Assembly: GCA_021300155.1 (NCBI GenBank)
Contig: JAJTID010000167.1
Location: 1 to 38,011 of the forward strand
Reading direction: 5' to 3'
From: Pirellula sp.
Lineage (GTDB): Bacteria; Planctomycetota; Planctomycetia; Pirellulales; Pirellulaceae
Length of the DNA: 38,011 bases
The notes under the pieces were generated by a model that was not told the origin of the DNA, did no database searches, and saw only the letters and a program-made list of their open reading frames with translations. Below are positions 25,899-34,396 of the stretch, piece by piece. Every line of letters starts with the position of its first letter. Within the stretch, counting starts at the first letter, position 1. A program made the position numbers and the translations under genes.

Positions 25899-26426
25899 AT
25901 GTCGATCGTTCGTATTTCGAAGTATGTCTTGTTGTTGCCTTTTGCGTTCACTGCATCGGCCGCTTTCGCCCAGTCGGGCTCACAATCCTTCACGGTGACT
26001 GTACCGCAAAGTATCAGCATCACCGCTCCAACAGCTGCCGTCCTCACGCACGATGAAACGGATGGCAACCAGAATTTCCAGCCGCAGAACTGGGTCGTTC
26101 GTGGCAACGCGAGAAACGGTGTGAATGTCACCTTTAGTACCGCACAGCCATTCGTTCACGTAGATGATAACACATTCAAACGTGATGCGAGGCTTACGCT
26201 AGCATTGGGTACATCCCAAGGTCCGGCTGCTTGGGCTGTTGCAGGTACAGGAATTGATGCCACCGACTTTGCTAACGGAGACGGAGTAGCGTCAGTCGCT
26301 GCGAGCTCGAACGGCGTAGGCCGAACGAACTTGGCATTGTCTGTCTCTTTCTTGACTCAGGATTACGGTCTCGTCGCCGCAGGAAACTACGTGACGACAG
26401 TGACCGGAACCATTGCTGCGAAGTAA
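25899..26426 (+). CDS. Small secreted beta-rich protein, possible surface or pilus subunit
   Basis: Predicted 175-residue exported protein. The signal peptide is clear (KYVLLLPFAFTASAAFAQ, cleavage after AFA at about residue 24). The mature part starts SGSQSFTVTVPQSISIT and ends with AAGNYVTTVTGTIAAK. A final strand of this 'AGxYxxTVTGTI' form, together with the VPxSISI start, is typical of beta-sandwich surface subunits such as spore-coat-U, DUF4402 or WxL-like proteins; none can be assigned firmly. The middle is rich in Asn, Gly, Thr and Ala and has Trp in NWVVRGN and AAWAVAG but no Cys. ATG 25899 is chosen because the signal peptide begins there. It is the first gene of a three-gene unit with a secretin and a COG1470-like protein, suggesting a secreted substrate or structural subunit. 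Confidence 0.78.
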   Translation: MSIVRISKYVLLLPFAFTASAAFAQSGSQSFTVTVPQSISITAPTAAVLTHDETDGNQNFQPQNWVVRGNARNGVNVTFSTAQPFVHVDDNTFKRDARLTLALGTSQGPAAWAVAGTGIDATDFANGDGVASVAASSNGVGRTNLALSVSFLTQDYGLVAAGNYVTTVTGTIAAK

Positions 26427-26484
26427 CGCTCTTGCCTTGCGGGTTTCCGAACGGTAAAAGCAACACACATGTTTTTCCCGTTGC

Positions 26485-26488
26485 GGAG
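26485..26488 (+). promoter_or_regulatory. Shine-Dalgarno sequence supporting a TTG start of the secretin
   Basis: GGAG lies 7 nt before the TTG at 26496. The in-frame ATG at 26469 has no such site upstream. Confidence 0.5.
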
Positions 26489-26495
26489 TGTTGGT

Positions 26496-28115
26496 TTGAA
26501 TAAAACTTTTGCTCGATCTCACTTATGCCAGCATTGGATTGCATTTATGCTAGCGATAGTCGCGCCCACTATCGCTGGCTGCAAGAACCATGGTGAGATC
26601 AAGAAACGCTCTGTTCAGGATCTATATCACGAGGCACTGAGATCTGCGGCCGCGCGTCCTGGCATCATTCAGCCGGCGGTTTCGTCGTCGGGAGAGATGT
26701 TGGTTCCATTGCCCTACGGGTCGTCTACTGGCTCCAATGGCTCTAGAACTAATGCTTCTGGCGTCCATAGCGATAGCTCATGCGATGCAATGGTCCAAGT
26801 TCCTGTTTCCGATTCAGCGAATCTACTTGCTCAGGCATCATCTTCATCGGTGATCAACGCGGTTCACCTATCAGGACTACCACTTCCTAAAGATGTGAAT
26901 AACGTCGCTACAGCGGCGTACTTTCAAGATCATCCTGAAAAATTGAATGATGATTTTTTTGATCAAACAGACATACGCGAGGCCATCCAGAATTTGGCTA
27001 CGGCTGCGAATGTCTCAGTTATTGTCGATGAAGCGGTCGGAGGAGTCACTTCCGCGCAAATCAAAGACGACACCTTTGAGAGCGCATTGCAAAAGATCCT
27101 TATGCCGCTCGGATTGGTCTATGCGAAATCGGAAGAACGCTACATCATTGCTCTTCCAGATCCCGATTCTCCACTTTTTTCTTACATCTCGAGTCGCGTT
27201 CAATTCTCACCCAGTCACCACGAAGTTGCCGCGCTCGCATCGCTCTTGCCACTCAGGTTCAAGAAGTATGTTCAGACATCGCCCGAGCGCAATTTGCTAA
27301 TGATCGATGCCCCAAAGGCCATTTTGGAGGAAATTCAAAGTCGCCTTCGTGAGCTAGATCAACCGATCCCTCAAGTGGAACTGGAAGCCATCGTATGTGT
27401 AGTATCTCCCGACAGTTCGTTTCGATTCGGTGTCGACTGGGGACATGTGGTGGGATCAGGCGATGATCAATCCTTTAAGGTAGGGGTCAGTGGTCTAACG
27501 CTTAACTCCTCGGCCAGCGGTCAAGGTGTACAGGAAGCTTTTTCGAATGTTGCGATCTCATCGGCTTTCGTAAGATTGCTTGCGGACGAAGGCTACGTAA
27601 CGATACGAGCCGCACCACGGGTCACGGCCAAAGATGGTGAGAAAGCCAACATCTCGATCAATCGCGAGACGTTCTTTAGCGTTCAACCGTCGAACGCCAA
27701 TGTGTTTTTCCGACAAGATCTCCAAAAGGTCGAGGCCGGTATCTCGCTGGAAATCACGCCACGTATTCACCATGACATGGTTTCTGTAGCCATTGGGAAA
27801 GCGGAAGTCAGTGAAGACATTCGATCGAGCACCAATAGCAATGACAACTCTGCGAACTCCTTTCCAATTATCAATAGACGCCAAGTCTCCACGGAAGTTA
27901 TGGTTCGCGATGGCCATACAATCGTCATTGGCGGACTGGTTCAACGACAAACTGTGGATCGCATAACAAAAGTCCCTTATCTCAGCCGCATTCCATTGCT
28001 GGGTAAGCTATTTCAAACCATCGAAAAACAAGAGCAGGATGCCGAGGTTGCGATTTTTATCACGCCCCGAATTGTCCCAACAGAACCAGCATGCACTATC
28101 CAATCCGTACACTAG
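26496..28115 (+). CDS. Secretin lipoprotein (type II/III secretion, type IV pilus superfamily)
   Basis: Predicted 539-residue outer-membrane secretin that would form a multimeric gated channel. The signal peptide ends in a lipobox (APTIAGC). After a linker of about 110 residues rich in Ser come an STN/N0-like domain (DIREAIQNLATAANVSVIVD to IALPDPDSP), an N1/NolW-like domain (LLPLRFKKYVQTSPERNLLM to LRELDQPIPQVELEAIV) and the secretin core with IRAAPRVTAKDGEKANISIN, VEAGISLEITPRI and the hallmark VIGGLVQRQT with VPYLSRIPLLGKLFQ. Only one or two periplasmic N domains are seen, fewer than in GspD. The start is TTG 26496 (GGAG 7 nt upstream) or ATG 26469. No secretion ATPase, pseudopilin or inner-membrane platform gene is adjacent. 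Confidence 0.88.
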   Translation: MNKTFARSHLCQHWIAFMLAIVAPTIAGCKNHGEIKKRSVQDLYHEALRSAAARPGIIQPAVSSSGEMLVPLPYGSSTGSNGSRTNASGVHSDSSCDAMVQVPVSDSANLLAQASSSSVINAVHLSGLPLPKDVNNVATAAYFQDHPEKLNDDFFDQTDIREAIQNLATAANVSVIVDEAVGGVTSAQIKDDTFESALQKILMPLGLVYAKSEERYIIALPDPDSPLFSYISSRVQFSPSHHEVAALASLLPLRFKKYVQTSPERNLLMIDAPKAILEEIQSRLRELDQPIPQVELEAIVCVVSPDSSFRFGVDWGHVVGSGDDQSFKVGVSGLTLNSSASGQGVQEAFSNVAISSAFVRLLADEGYVTIRAAPRVTAKDGEKANISINRETFFSVQPSNANVFFRQDLQKVEAGISLEITPRIHHDMVSVAIGKAEVSEDIRSSTNSNDNSANSFPIINRRQVSTEVMVRDGHTIVIGGLVQRQTVDRITKVPYLSRIPLLGKLFQTIEKQEQDAEVAIFITPRIVPTEPACTIQSVH

Positions 28116-29722
28116 TATTCGCACTCATCACAGCTTTGCTTTGTTGCCAAGAGGTCTTGCTCGCTCAGAAGGCGAACCGAGAGATCCGTGTCCAAGAGAC
28201 ATTCGAGCCTTCGTTTCGGATCGAACCGCTGATGCATCGGATTAGCGGTCGCTCGGGTGACGTGATCCCTTTTGAATTTACGCTCGAATCTTCTAACCAA
28301 TCTACGAACGTCGAAGTTTTTTCGGTCGGATTGAGGCAAGAGATCACGGGTGGAATTTTACACGACGAAGACTCGACTCAGGTTGATTGGGTACGACTCG
28401 TCACTCCTAACAAACTCAGTTTGGAAGCCAATAAGTCTACCAAAATCGAAGGGGTAGTTCGAATCCCAGCGGGGGAAGCAAAGCACTTTTCGATGGGGAT
28501 CATGGTCCGCGATCTGGGAAACCAAGCTCCAAACAATGCCAGCGACCCGTCCAAGACCCAAGCGACAATTCGATTCATCACGCAGTACATGTTGCGACTC
28601 GATCTCGAAGTCGAAGGGGCGCGGGGTGACCAGATACAGAGAATCATTGTTGAAGACTTGAAAATCGTTTCGCATCAGGGACGACCTCTCATTCAAGCGA
28701 TCCTATCAAACCCAACCGATACGACATTCGAATTTGAAATTCGTTCGAAGATTAGTACATCTCCCAACGAGCGTTCTGCAAAACCGATTCGACTTGCTAT
28801 GCCGATTCGATGGGATGTGGAAGATGACTCACGCTTTGCAGGTCGTATCCTCCCCAAGAGCAAGATACGCATGGAAGAATTCGTAAGTGAAGCACTCGCG
28901 ACCGGAACCTATGAAATAGAGACTGAGATCTTCTTCGAGAAGAAGGTTTCACTGAAGAAGACGTATTCCATCAAAGTCGCTGCGGAAGAGTTTCCTGCAC
29001 AAGAAGTGTTGATCGCGCAGATTGCAGAAGGGCTTCAGGCGTCTCCGGCCCAACTTGAACTTTCGCAGGCCCGAGGAGGCAACCGCAGGCTGATTTTAGA
29101 ATTCAAGAATCGAAGCAAAACGGAACGCACCGTCGCACTCAAAGCGATCGGTCTCGATGGACTCGCCATGACTGCGGCTATGATACAGCCATCGGATTTC
29201 TCGATTCCAGCAAACGCCACTCGCAAAGTCACACTAACATTGAAAGGGCAATCCAAGATCGAGCAAGCTGCAGATTACGGATTTCTTTCGGTGGAAACCC
29301 GCGCAGCGAACAAAGACTTTACAGAATCGCGCCAACTGCCGTTAGCATTGGTCTACAAGAAGGTTTCGAAAACAACACTAGCCGTCGCGCCGCTGGTTTG
29401 GGATCCAAATGGAAAATATCCAGGATTCCGTACCACGGTCGAAAACACTGGTGATAACCACATGCCCGTCGAAGCAAGACTCTCGCTGGTCAGCGAGGGT
29501 GGAGTGCGGTTGCAATCCTTAGCAGGCTTTGGCAAGTGGTTGATGCCAAAAGCCAAAGAATCGATGCTCTTTCGAATTGACCAACCGTTGCTTCCAGGAA
29601 AGTACACAATCAAGTGTGAGATTCAAACGGGCGAGAAACCGATTGTTTTCGATCAAGAGTTTACCGTAAGCGATGTGGAACTCGCCAAACCCTCCCCCAA
29701 GATATCTTCGGTTCGGCCGTAG
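28091..29722 (+). CDS. Secreted Ig-like/COG1470-like protein of the secretin cassette
   Basis: Predicted 543-residue exported protein with a signal peptide (TLVFALITALLCCQEVLLAQ). The mature part seems to be built from several beta-sandwich domains. The first (FEPSFRIEPLMHRISGRSGD, then DWVRLVTPNKLSLEANKSTK and GVVRIPAGEAKHFSMGIMVR) has the layout of DUF916 or pilus-chaperone-like domains: a residue-specific 'values-at-limit' strand pattern followed by a P-rich strand. A later domain (TRKVTLTLKGQS and GDNHMPVEARLSLVSEGG) resembles COG1470/NEW3-type repeats. This is a comparison of pattern only. The start lies 25 nt inside the end of the secretin gene, so translation is coupled. A role as a chaperone or carrier of the small subunit is inferred. 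Confidence 0.75.
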   Translation: MHYPIRTLVFALITALLCCQEVLLAQKANREIRVQETFEPSFRIEPLMHRISGRSGDVIPFEFTLESSNQSTNVEVFSVGLRQEITGGILHDEDSTQVDWVRLVTPNKLSLEANKSTKIEGVVRIPAGEAKHFSMGIMVRDLGNQAPNNASDPSKTQATIRFITQYMLRLDLEVEGARGDQIQRIIVEDLKIVSHQGRPLIQAILSNPTDTTFEFEIRSKISTSPNERSAKPIRLAMPIRWDVEDDSRFAGRILPKSKIRMEEFVSEALATGTYEIETEIFFEKKVSLKKTYSIKVAAEEFPAQEVLIAQIAEGLQASPAQLELSQARGGNRRLILEFKNRSKTERTVALKAIGLDGLAMTAAMIQPSDFSIPANATRKVTLTLKGQSKIEQAADYGFLSVETRAANKDFTESRQLPLALVYKKVSKTTLAVAPLVWDPNGKYPGFRTTVENTGDNHMPVEARLSLVSEGGVRLQSLAGFGKWLMPKAKESMLFRIDQPLLPGKYTIKCEIQTGEKPIVFDQEFTVSDVELAKPSPKISSVRP

Positions 29723-29724
29723 CT

Positions 29725-30963
29725 CTAGGCTCGCGGGAAAATTCCTTGCTTCTCAAAGCTTCGAAGGATTAGCCAGTTGATACCGAAAAAGAGCACTAGG
29801 CTGCCGTAAGCATACCAGTCTGGTGCATCTTTTGGCGCAAACCGCTGTACCGCGTCGCTAACCATTCCATGTAGTACATAACCCAAGAGCGCATTGGTCC
29901 CCAGTGTTCGAAAGAACGGTATTTGAAGCCCACCGAGATCGCATACGATGAAAAAGACGATATAGATCAACAGAGACAATCCAGCAGAGAATACCAAATA
30001 GGATAATGTTCCTGCCCGTTGGCTCATCATCCAATAATTCCATTTTCGCTCCACATGGCTTGGTGGTTTCACGAATGGAGGTTCTGCAAGCAAATCCGCA
30101 AATGTTGCGTTGTCCAGCTTGCCTCGAACCCGAACTTCCATCGGCCAGACCGGATCTCGTGCCAGCTTTACAGACCGATACATTTCTACTTTATCGGCTG
30201 GCACATCATAAAAACGAGTACCGCAAGAAAATGCGTATCCGACAAGCATCAATAAAAGGCTGATTGCCGTCATCGACGCAATCCGTTGGAACACAGATGT
30301 TCCAGGTTGGTTCCAGTTCACAAACGCGTCGCAAGCAAACGAACCAACCAACGCAGGAATACTCCATGTCAAAAAGCCGAGCGGTCCACCGTCGATGCCA
30401 TTCGGCGGAGAGTTCACCCATGTAAAGTTGAACCAATAAGACAAGATGACATGAGCCCCCGCGGAAAACAGCAACCAGTAAACACGGGTAGAGACTCGAC
30501 CATGAATCACGGGTAGGATCCAAAGTGTCGTCACGGCGATATGCATCAATGTTTGGAACCATTCACGTTTGAGTGGCTCCTTGATCGCATTCCAAACACC
30601 CATCTCTTTCAATTGTTCCCAAGTCTGAGCTCTCGCGCCGACTTGATAGACAATCAAAGAAACAAGAATCAGACCTAGCATGCGGCGAAACATGCGCCAG
30701 TACGCGGACACTGACCCCTGAGTTTGCATGCGTCTACCGAACGATAGTCTCAATGCGAATCCCACGGCGAACAAGAAATGCGGCATGATGGTGTCAGCAT
30801 AGCTACAGTAATCATGCGTATGCCGTAACACCTGAGGACAGACCGCAAAATGGGCAAAGTAGTTTACTAGGAACATTCCCGCCACGGTGTAGCCACGAAA
30901 CTGGTCGAGAGACACAAGCCTTGAAGCAACAGGAGGGCTGGCGTTAGGTATCGATTTAGACAT
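29725..30963 (-). CDS. DUF5009/HGSNAT-like multi-pass acyltransferase
   Basis: Predicted 412-residue membrane protein of the heparan-alpha-glucosaminide N-acetyltransferase-like superfamily. The signature is SRLVSLDQFRGYTVAGMFLV, the D-x-x-RG element before the first helix (about residues 14-33). About ten to eleven helices follow, including YADTIMPHFLFAVGFALRLS, LMHIAVTTLWILPVIHG, FLTWSIPALVGSFACDAFV, LSYLVFSAGLSLLIYIVFFI and ALLGYVLHGMVSDAVQ. Relatives transfer acetyl or other acyl groups across a membrane onto sugars, but the substrate here is unknown. ATG 30963 is preferred to an upstream ATG at 31041 because the conserved region begins soon after it. It is convergent with the cassette, the two stops being 2 nt apart. 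Confidence 0.85.
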   Translation of the reverse strand: MSKSIPNASPPVASRLVSLDQFRGYTVAGMFLVNYFAHFAVCPQVLRHTHDYCSYADTIMPHFLFAVGFALRLSFGRRMQTQGSVSAYWRMFRRMLGLILVSLIVYQVGARAQTWEQLKEMGVWNAIKEPLKREWFQTLMHIAVTTLWILPVIHGRVSTRVYWLLFSAGAHVILSYWFNFTWVNSPPNGIDGGPLGFLTWSIPALVGSFACDAFVNWNQPGTSVFQRIASMTAISLLLMLVGYAFSCGTRFYDVPADKVEMYRSVKLARDPVWPMEVRVRGKLDNATFADLLAEPPFVKPPSHVERKWNYWMMSQRAGTLSYLVFSAGLSLLIYIVFFIVCDLGGLQIPFFRTLGTNALLGYVLHGMVSDAVQRFAPKDAPDWYAYGSLVLFFGINWLILRSFEKQGIFPRA

Positions 30964-31214
30964 CTGTTCTATGGAGCGGCAGGGGGTGAATAGCGGAAGG
31001 AAATTTGTCGATATGCTGACGGAAAGACGTACTATAGTCAAACTGGATACCGTCGTCTGTCAGAGTAGCCCGCCCCTCATTGTTTTTTGAGCAGAATCCC
31101 ATAGAACTTCGCCGCCATGAACTTACGGTGCCCGAGGATAAGAGCGAATTGCATCCCGAAGGATAAGTTCAATGTTGCTTCGATTTCTTGCACAATCGAT
31201 CGTCGGTATCGAAG

Positions 31215-31541
31215 TCAGTGTTTACGATCCGCCTTCTTGGAGGCCGCCATTTGTTCGCGTTGAATAGACTTTGCCCGTCGAATCTTTATTCGGCAAGAAT
31301 GGCATCTCCTTGCGATGGCATACAACGTTCCTTTTACCTCTTCGTAATACCATTTTTGCTGAGCTGCAGTCCAAGTTTCTCGCTCGCCACATTCGATGCA
31401 AACAAAGTCTTTGTCTACATACCAAAGGGGTGGCGGATCATACGAGTTGTTCGGAACTTGCTTGGAAAGATCGGCTACAATAGCTCCCTCTGGCATACCT
31501 TTTGGGAGCGTATCCTTTTTCTTCTTATGTTGTCGTGTCAT
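31215..31541 (-). CDS. Small zinc-ribbon protein (zf_Tbcl-like)
   Basis: Predicted 108-residue basic protein with two CxxC pairs: CIECGERETWT and RCHSCRIK, separated by the conserved WTAAQQKWYYEE segment. This spacing, plus the Trp-Tyr-Tyr, fits the probable zinc-ribbon domain family often annotated as zf_Tbcl. Both ends are Lys/Arg-rich, suggesting nucleic-acid contact. It starts at ATG 31541 and is divergent from the PSCyt1/DUF1549 gene. The role is unknown. The 250 nt between its stop and the start of the DUF5009 gene hold nothing I can identify. Confidence 0.8.
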   Translation of the reverse strand: MTRQHKKKKDTLPKGMPEGAIVADLSKQVPNNSYDPPPLWYVDKDFVCIECGERETWTAAQQKWYYEEVKGTLYAIARRCHSCRIKIRRAKSIQREQMAASKKADRKH

Positions 31542-31698
31542 GGTGCTATTGTTCCGCTACTTCCAATGATTGAATCATCCATTACGTTCCGTAATCGCCG
31601 TCAAATTGCCCACAGTCCACCGTTGCTGCTTGTTTTCGACTATATTGAGTAGACTTGAAATCAAGACTTGATCGATCCCACCCGGACTTTACCTGCCA

Positions 31699-34383
31699 AT
31701 GAGTCCCCTTATCCCCTCCCTGCATTCTACACGACGTCAACCTATCTGTATCCAGTCGGTTACTTTCCATTGCGTCGTCGCAATCATCGGACTTACTGTC
31801 GCTTCCTTATGCTGTGGTACGTGTTTGGCCGATGCGAGTGATTATACGACGAAGATCGTTCCGCTGCTGCAAGAAAAGTGTGTTGCATGCCATGGTCCCG
31901 TGAAGAGCGAAGCGGGCCTTCGATTGGATGCTGCCAAGTTGATCCGCCAGGGAGCAGCCTCCGGCTCAGTCATCGATCCTAACGATCCGGACAAAAGCGA
32001 ACTCCTCCAACGCGTTACTTCAGCGAACTTGGAAGAACGGATGCCGCCATCCGATGCGGGAGTCGCATTGAAGGCGGACGAGATCGATTTGCTTCGTCAG
32101 TGGATTGTTGCGGGAATGCCGGCCCCCGAACATGAAGAAATCATCGCGAGCCCTGCCGAGCATTGGGCCTTTCGCCCCTTGCTATCGTTCGCCACCGAAC
32201 AGGACGCCCGCGAGTCGTCGCAATCGATGGGTACCATCGACAGAATTCTGGAACGCGCTCAGCGTACAAAGAGCATCGAGCCTCTTCCGCCAGCGGACAA
32301 CTATACGTTGTTGCGTCGTGTAACGTTCGATTTGACAGGATTACCTCCTACACTGGACGAGATTCAATCGTTCGTCTCCGATAACCGTGCCGACACTTAT
32401 GAACAACTTGTCGATCGGTTGCTTGACAAACCGGCTTATGGTGAACGTTGGGCGAGGCATTGGATGGATGTTTGGCGTTACAGCGATTGGGATGGATACA
32501 AAGAAGAGGTGCGTGGCAGTCAACGCAACATCTGGCACTGGCGCGACTGGATCGTCGAATCGTTGAACTCGAACAAGTCATACAAACAGATGGTGCTGGA
32601 GATGTTGGCGGCCGATGAACTGTACCCGCTCGATCCAAACGCGATTCGAGCGACAGGCTTTTTGGCTCGCAATTTCCATAGCTCGAATCGAAACATCTGG
32701 TTGGATGCTACTGTCGAGCATACGTCCAAAGCCTTGCTGGGCCTGACGGTGCAATGCGCGAAGTGTCACGACCATAAATACGATCCGATTTCTCAGGTCG
32801 ATTACTACCGTTATCGCGCTTTGTTCGAGCCGCATCATGTACGCACCGAGAAACCAGAGATCGAATCGACTCCCGAGATTCCGCGTGTCTACGACTCCGA
32901 TCTGCAAATAGCTACCTATCTGTTCCGTCGCGGAGACGATAAGCATCCCGACAAAGTGACCACGATCACACCAGGCATTCCTGCATCTATTCCGATTGAA
33001 AGTAACTTTGCGATCGAGTCCATTTCGCTCCCAACCGATGCCATCATGCCTGAGTTGATTGAGAGGAACGTACGACGCGCGATGGAGAATGCTTGGAAAA
33101 AATGCAGCACTGCGATGAACCAATTGAACGCAGCGTTTGACAAAAAGAAATTAGCAGCGCCGTCCGATCTATCGTCCAACGAGCATCTCGATCTAGCCCT
33201 GGAGATTGCGAAGCTTCGAGAAGCCCAGACAGCACTTGAATCGTTGCAAACGCGATATGCTGCGGAAAAAGCCAAGCACATGGGCAACGACGAAGCGTTA
33301 GCACAAACGACGAGCAAGACAGCCATCGAAGCCGAAGAGCGATGGATGGAAGCGAACGCGGAACTGCAGTGGCGAAATGCACAAAGCGCATTGGGAAAGG
33401 TTGAGAAATCGAATGCCAAAGACGAAGCGAAGAAGAAAGCGGCAATCGATAAGGCCAAAAAAGAACTGGATAAAACGGCCGAGACTTATCAAAAATGGCG
33501 AAGGCTCGATGAGTCCGTGCGGTTGAAAAACTACACCGCCATCGTCAAGGGATATCCGAAACAGTCCACGGGTCGACGGTCTGCATTGGCTCACTGGATT
33601 GTGGATCCTGCGAACCCGCTTACCGCACGAGTCGCAGTCAACCATATTTGGGCCAGGCACTTTGGTGCACCGTTGGTTGCTAACACCTTTGACTTCGGTC
33701 TCAAGGCTCCCAAGCCCGAGTTACTGGAGTTGCTAGATTATCTAGCGAAACGATTACTCGATAGCGACTGGGACATGAAGGCATTACACCGCGAGATCGT
33801 TTCTTCGCAGGTATATCGTCGCGCTTCCCATGGAGATGAAGCGTTGATGACTGCGTCGAAAGCAATCGACCCCGACAATCGGTATCATTGGCGATTCAAT
33901 ACGTTGCGATTGGAGGCCGAAGCGGTTCGCGATGGCGTTCTCTTGTCCAGTCGACTCTTGGATACCAAGGTCGGTGGCCCCGACATTAGTCACGATTCCG
34001 GTGAGACTGTGTACAGGCGGAGTCTTTACTTTAGAACAGCTTACGAAAAGCAGATGACAATGATGGTGCTCTTTGACGCAGCGAATCCATCGGAGTGCTA
34101 TATCCGTCGCCCAAGTATTGTGCCGCAGCAAGCATTAGTTCTTGCCAACAGCACTTTGTGTCGCGTAGCATCTCGAACGTTAGCAGACCGACTTTGGAGC
34201 GAGACGAACCAAGATTCTAAAGAGTTTATACGACTCCTCTTTCTCTCGACGTTGAATAGGCTCCCTTCGGATACCGAGTATGCATCCTGTTCCGATTACT
34301 TGAACCAATCCAGTGTTAGCCTCTCTCATCAGAGTTTGGCTCATGTGCTGATGAACCACAATGACTTTGTCACCGTGCGATAG
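31699..34383 (+). CDS. PSCyt1–DUF1549–DUF1553 protein
   Basis: Predicted 894-residue exported planctomycete protein of a very large paralogous family. A signal sequence (VVAIIGLTVASLCCG) is followed by the planctomycete-type cytochrome c domain with the heme motif CVACHG (about residues 62-67). DUF1549 follows, with LLRRVTFDLTGLPPTLDE, YGERWARHWMDVWRYSDW and a second CxxCH heme-like motif, CAKCHDHKYDP. About 150 helix-forming residues come next (Lys/Ala/Glu-rich), then DUF1553 with PLTARVAVNHIWARHFG, and LHREIVSSQVYR and RPSIVPQQAL. These proteins are believed to act with DUF1501 partners in the degradation of complex carbohydrates, but their chemistry is unproven. The start ATG 31699 leaves a long n-region. 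It is operonic with the DUF1501 gene. Confidence 0.93.
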   Translation: MSPLIPSLHSTRRQPICIQSVTFHCVVAIIGLTVASLCCGTCLADASDYTTKIVPLLQEKCVACHGPVKSEAGLRLDAAKLIRQGAASGSVIDPNDPDKSELLQRVTSANLEERMPPSDAGVALKADEIDLLRQWIVAGMPAPEHEEIIASPAEHWAFRPLLSFATEQDARESSQSMGTIDRILERAQRTKSIEPLPPADNYTLLRRVTFDLTGLPPTLDEIQSFVSDNRADTYEQLVDRLLDKPAYGERWARHWMDVWRYSDWDGYKEEVRGSQRNIWHWRDWIVESLNSNKSYKQMVLEMLAADELYPLDPNAIRATGFLARNFHSSNRNIWLDATVEHTSKALLGLTVQCAKCHDHKYDPISQVDYYRYRALFEPHHVRTEKPEIESTPEIPRVYDSDLQIATYLFRRGDDKHPDKVTTITPGIPASIPIESNFAIESISLPTDAIMPELIERNVRRAMENAWKKCSTAMNQLNAAFDKKKLAAPSDLSSNEHLDLALEIAKLREAQTALESLQTRYAAEKAKHMGNDEALAQTTSKTAIEAEERWMEANAELQWRNAQSALGKVEKSNAKDEAKKKAAIDKAKKELDKTAETYQKWRRLDESVRLKNYTAIVKGYPKQSTGRRSALAHWIVDPANPLTARVAVNHIWARHFGAPLVANTFDFGLKAPKPELLELLDYLAKRLLDSDWDMKALHREIVSSQVYRRASHGDEALMTASKAIDPDNRYHWRFNTLRLEAEAVRDGVLLSSRLLDTKVGGPDISHDSGETVYRRSLYFRTAYEKQMTMMVLFDAANPSECYIRRPSIVPQQALVLANSTLCRVASRTLADRLWSETNQDSKEFIRLLFLSTLNRLPSDTEYASCSDYLNQSSVSLSHQSLAHVLMNHNDFVTVR

Positions 34384-34396
34384 GATCCCTCAAACC

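Noticed and set aside
25899-26426. Assignment of the small secreted protein to the WxL family
   Set aside because: The two Trp residues are not followed by x-Leu, so only a loose beta-sandwich resemblance can be claimed.
30964-31214. Possible small gene or tRNA between the acyltransferase and the zinc-ribbon gene
   Set aside because: No cloverleaf, no supported start site and no conserved-looking translation were seen.
32578-33458. Minus-strand open frames of about 180 codons opposite the DUF1549/DUF1553 gene
   Set aside because: They mirror the codon pattern of the real plus-strand gene, and the translations are low in complexity and lack motifs.
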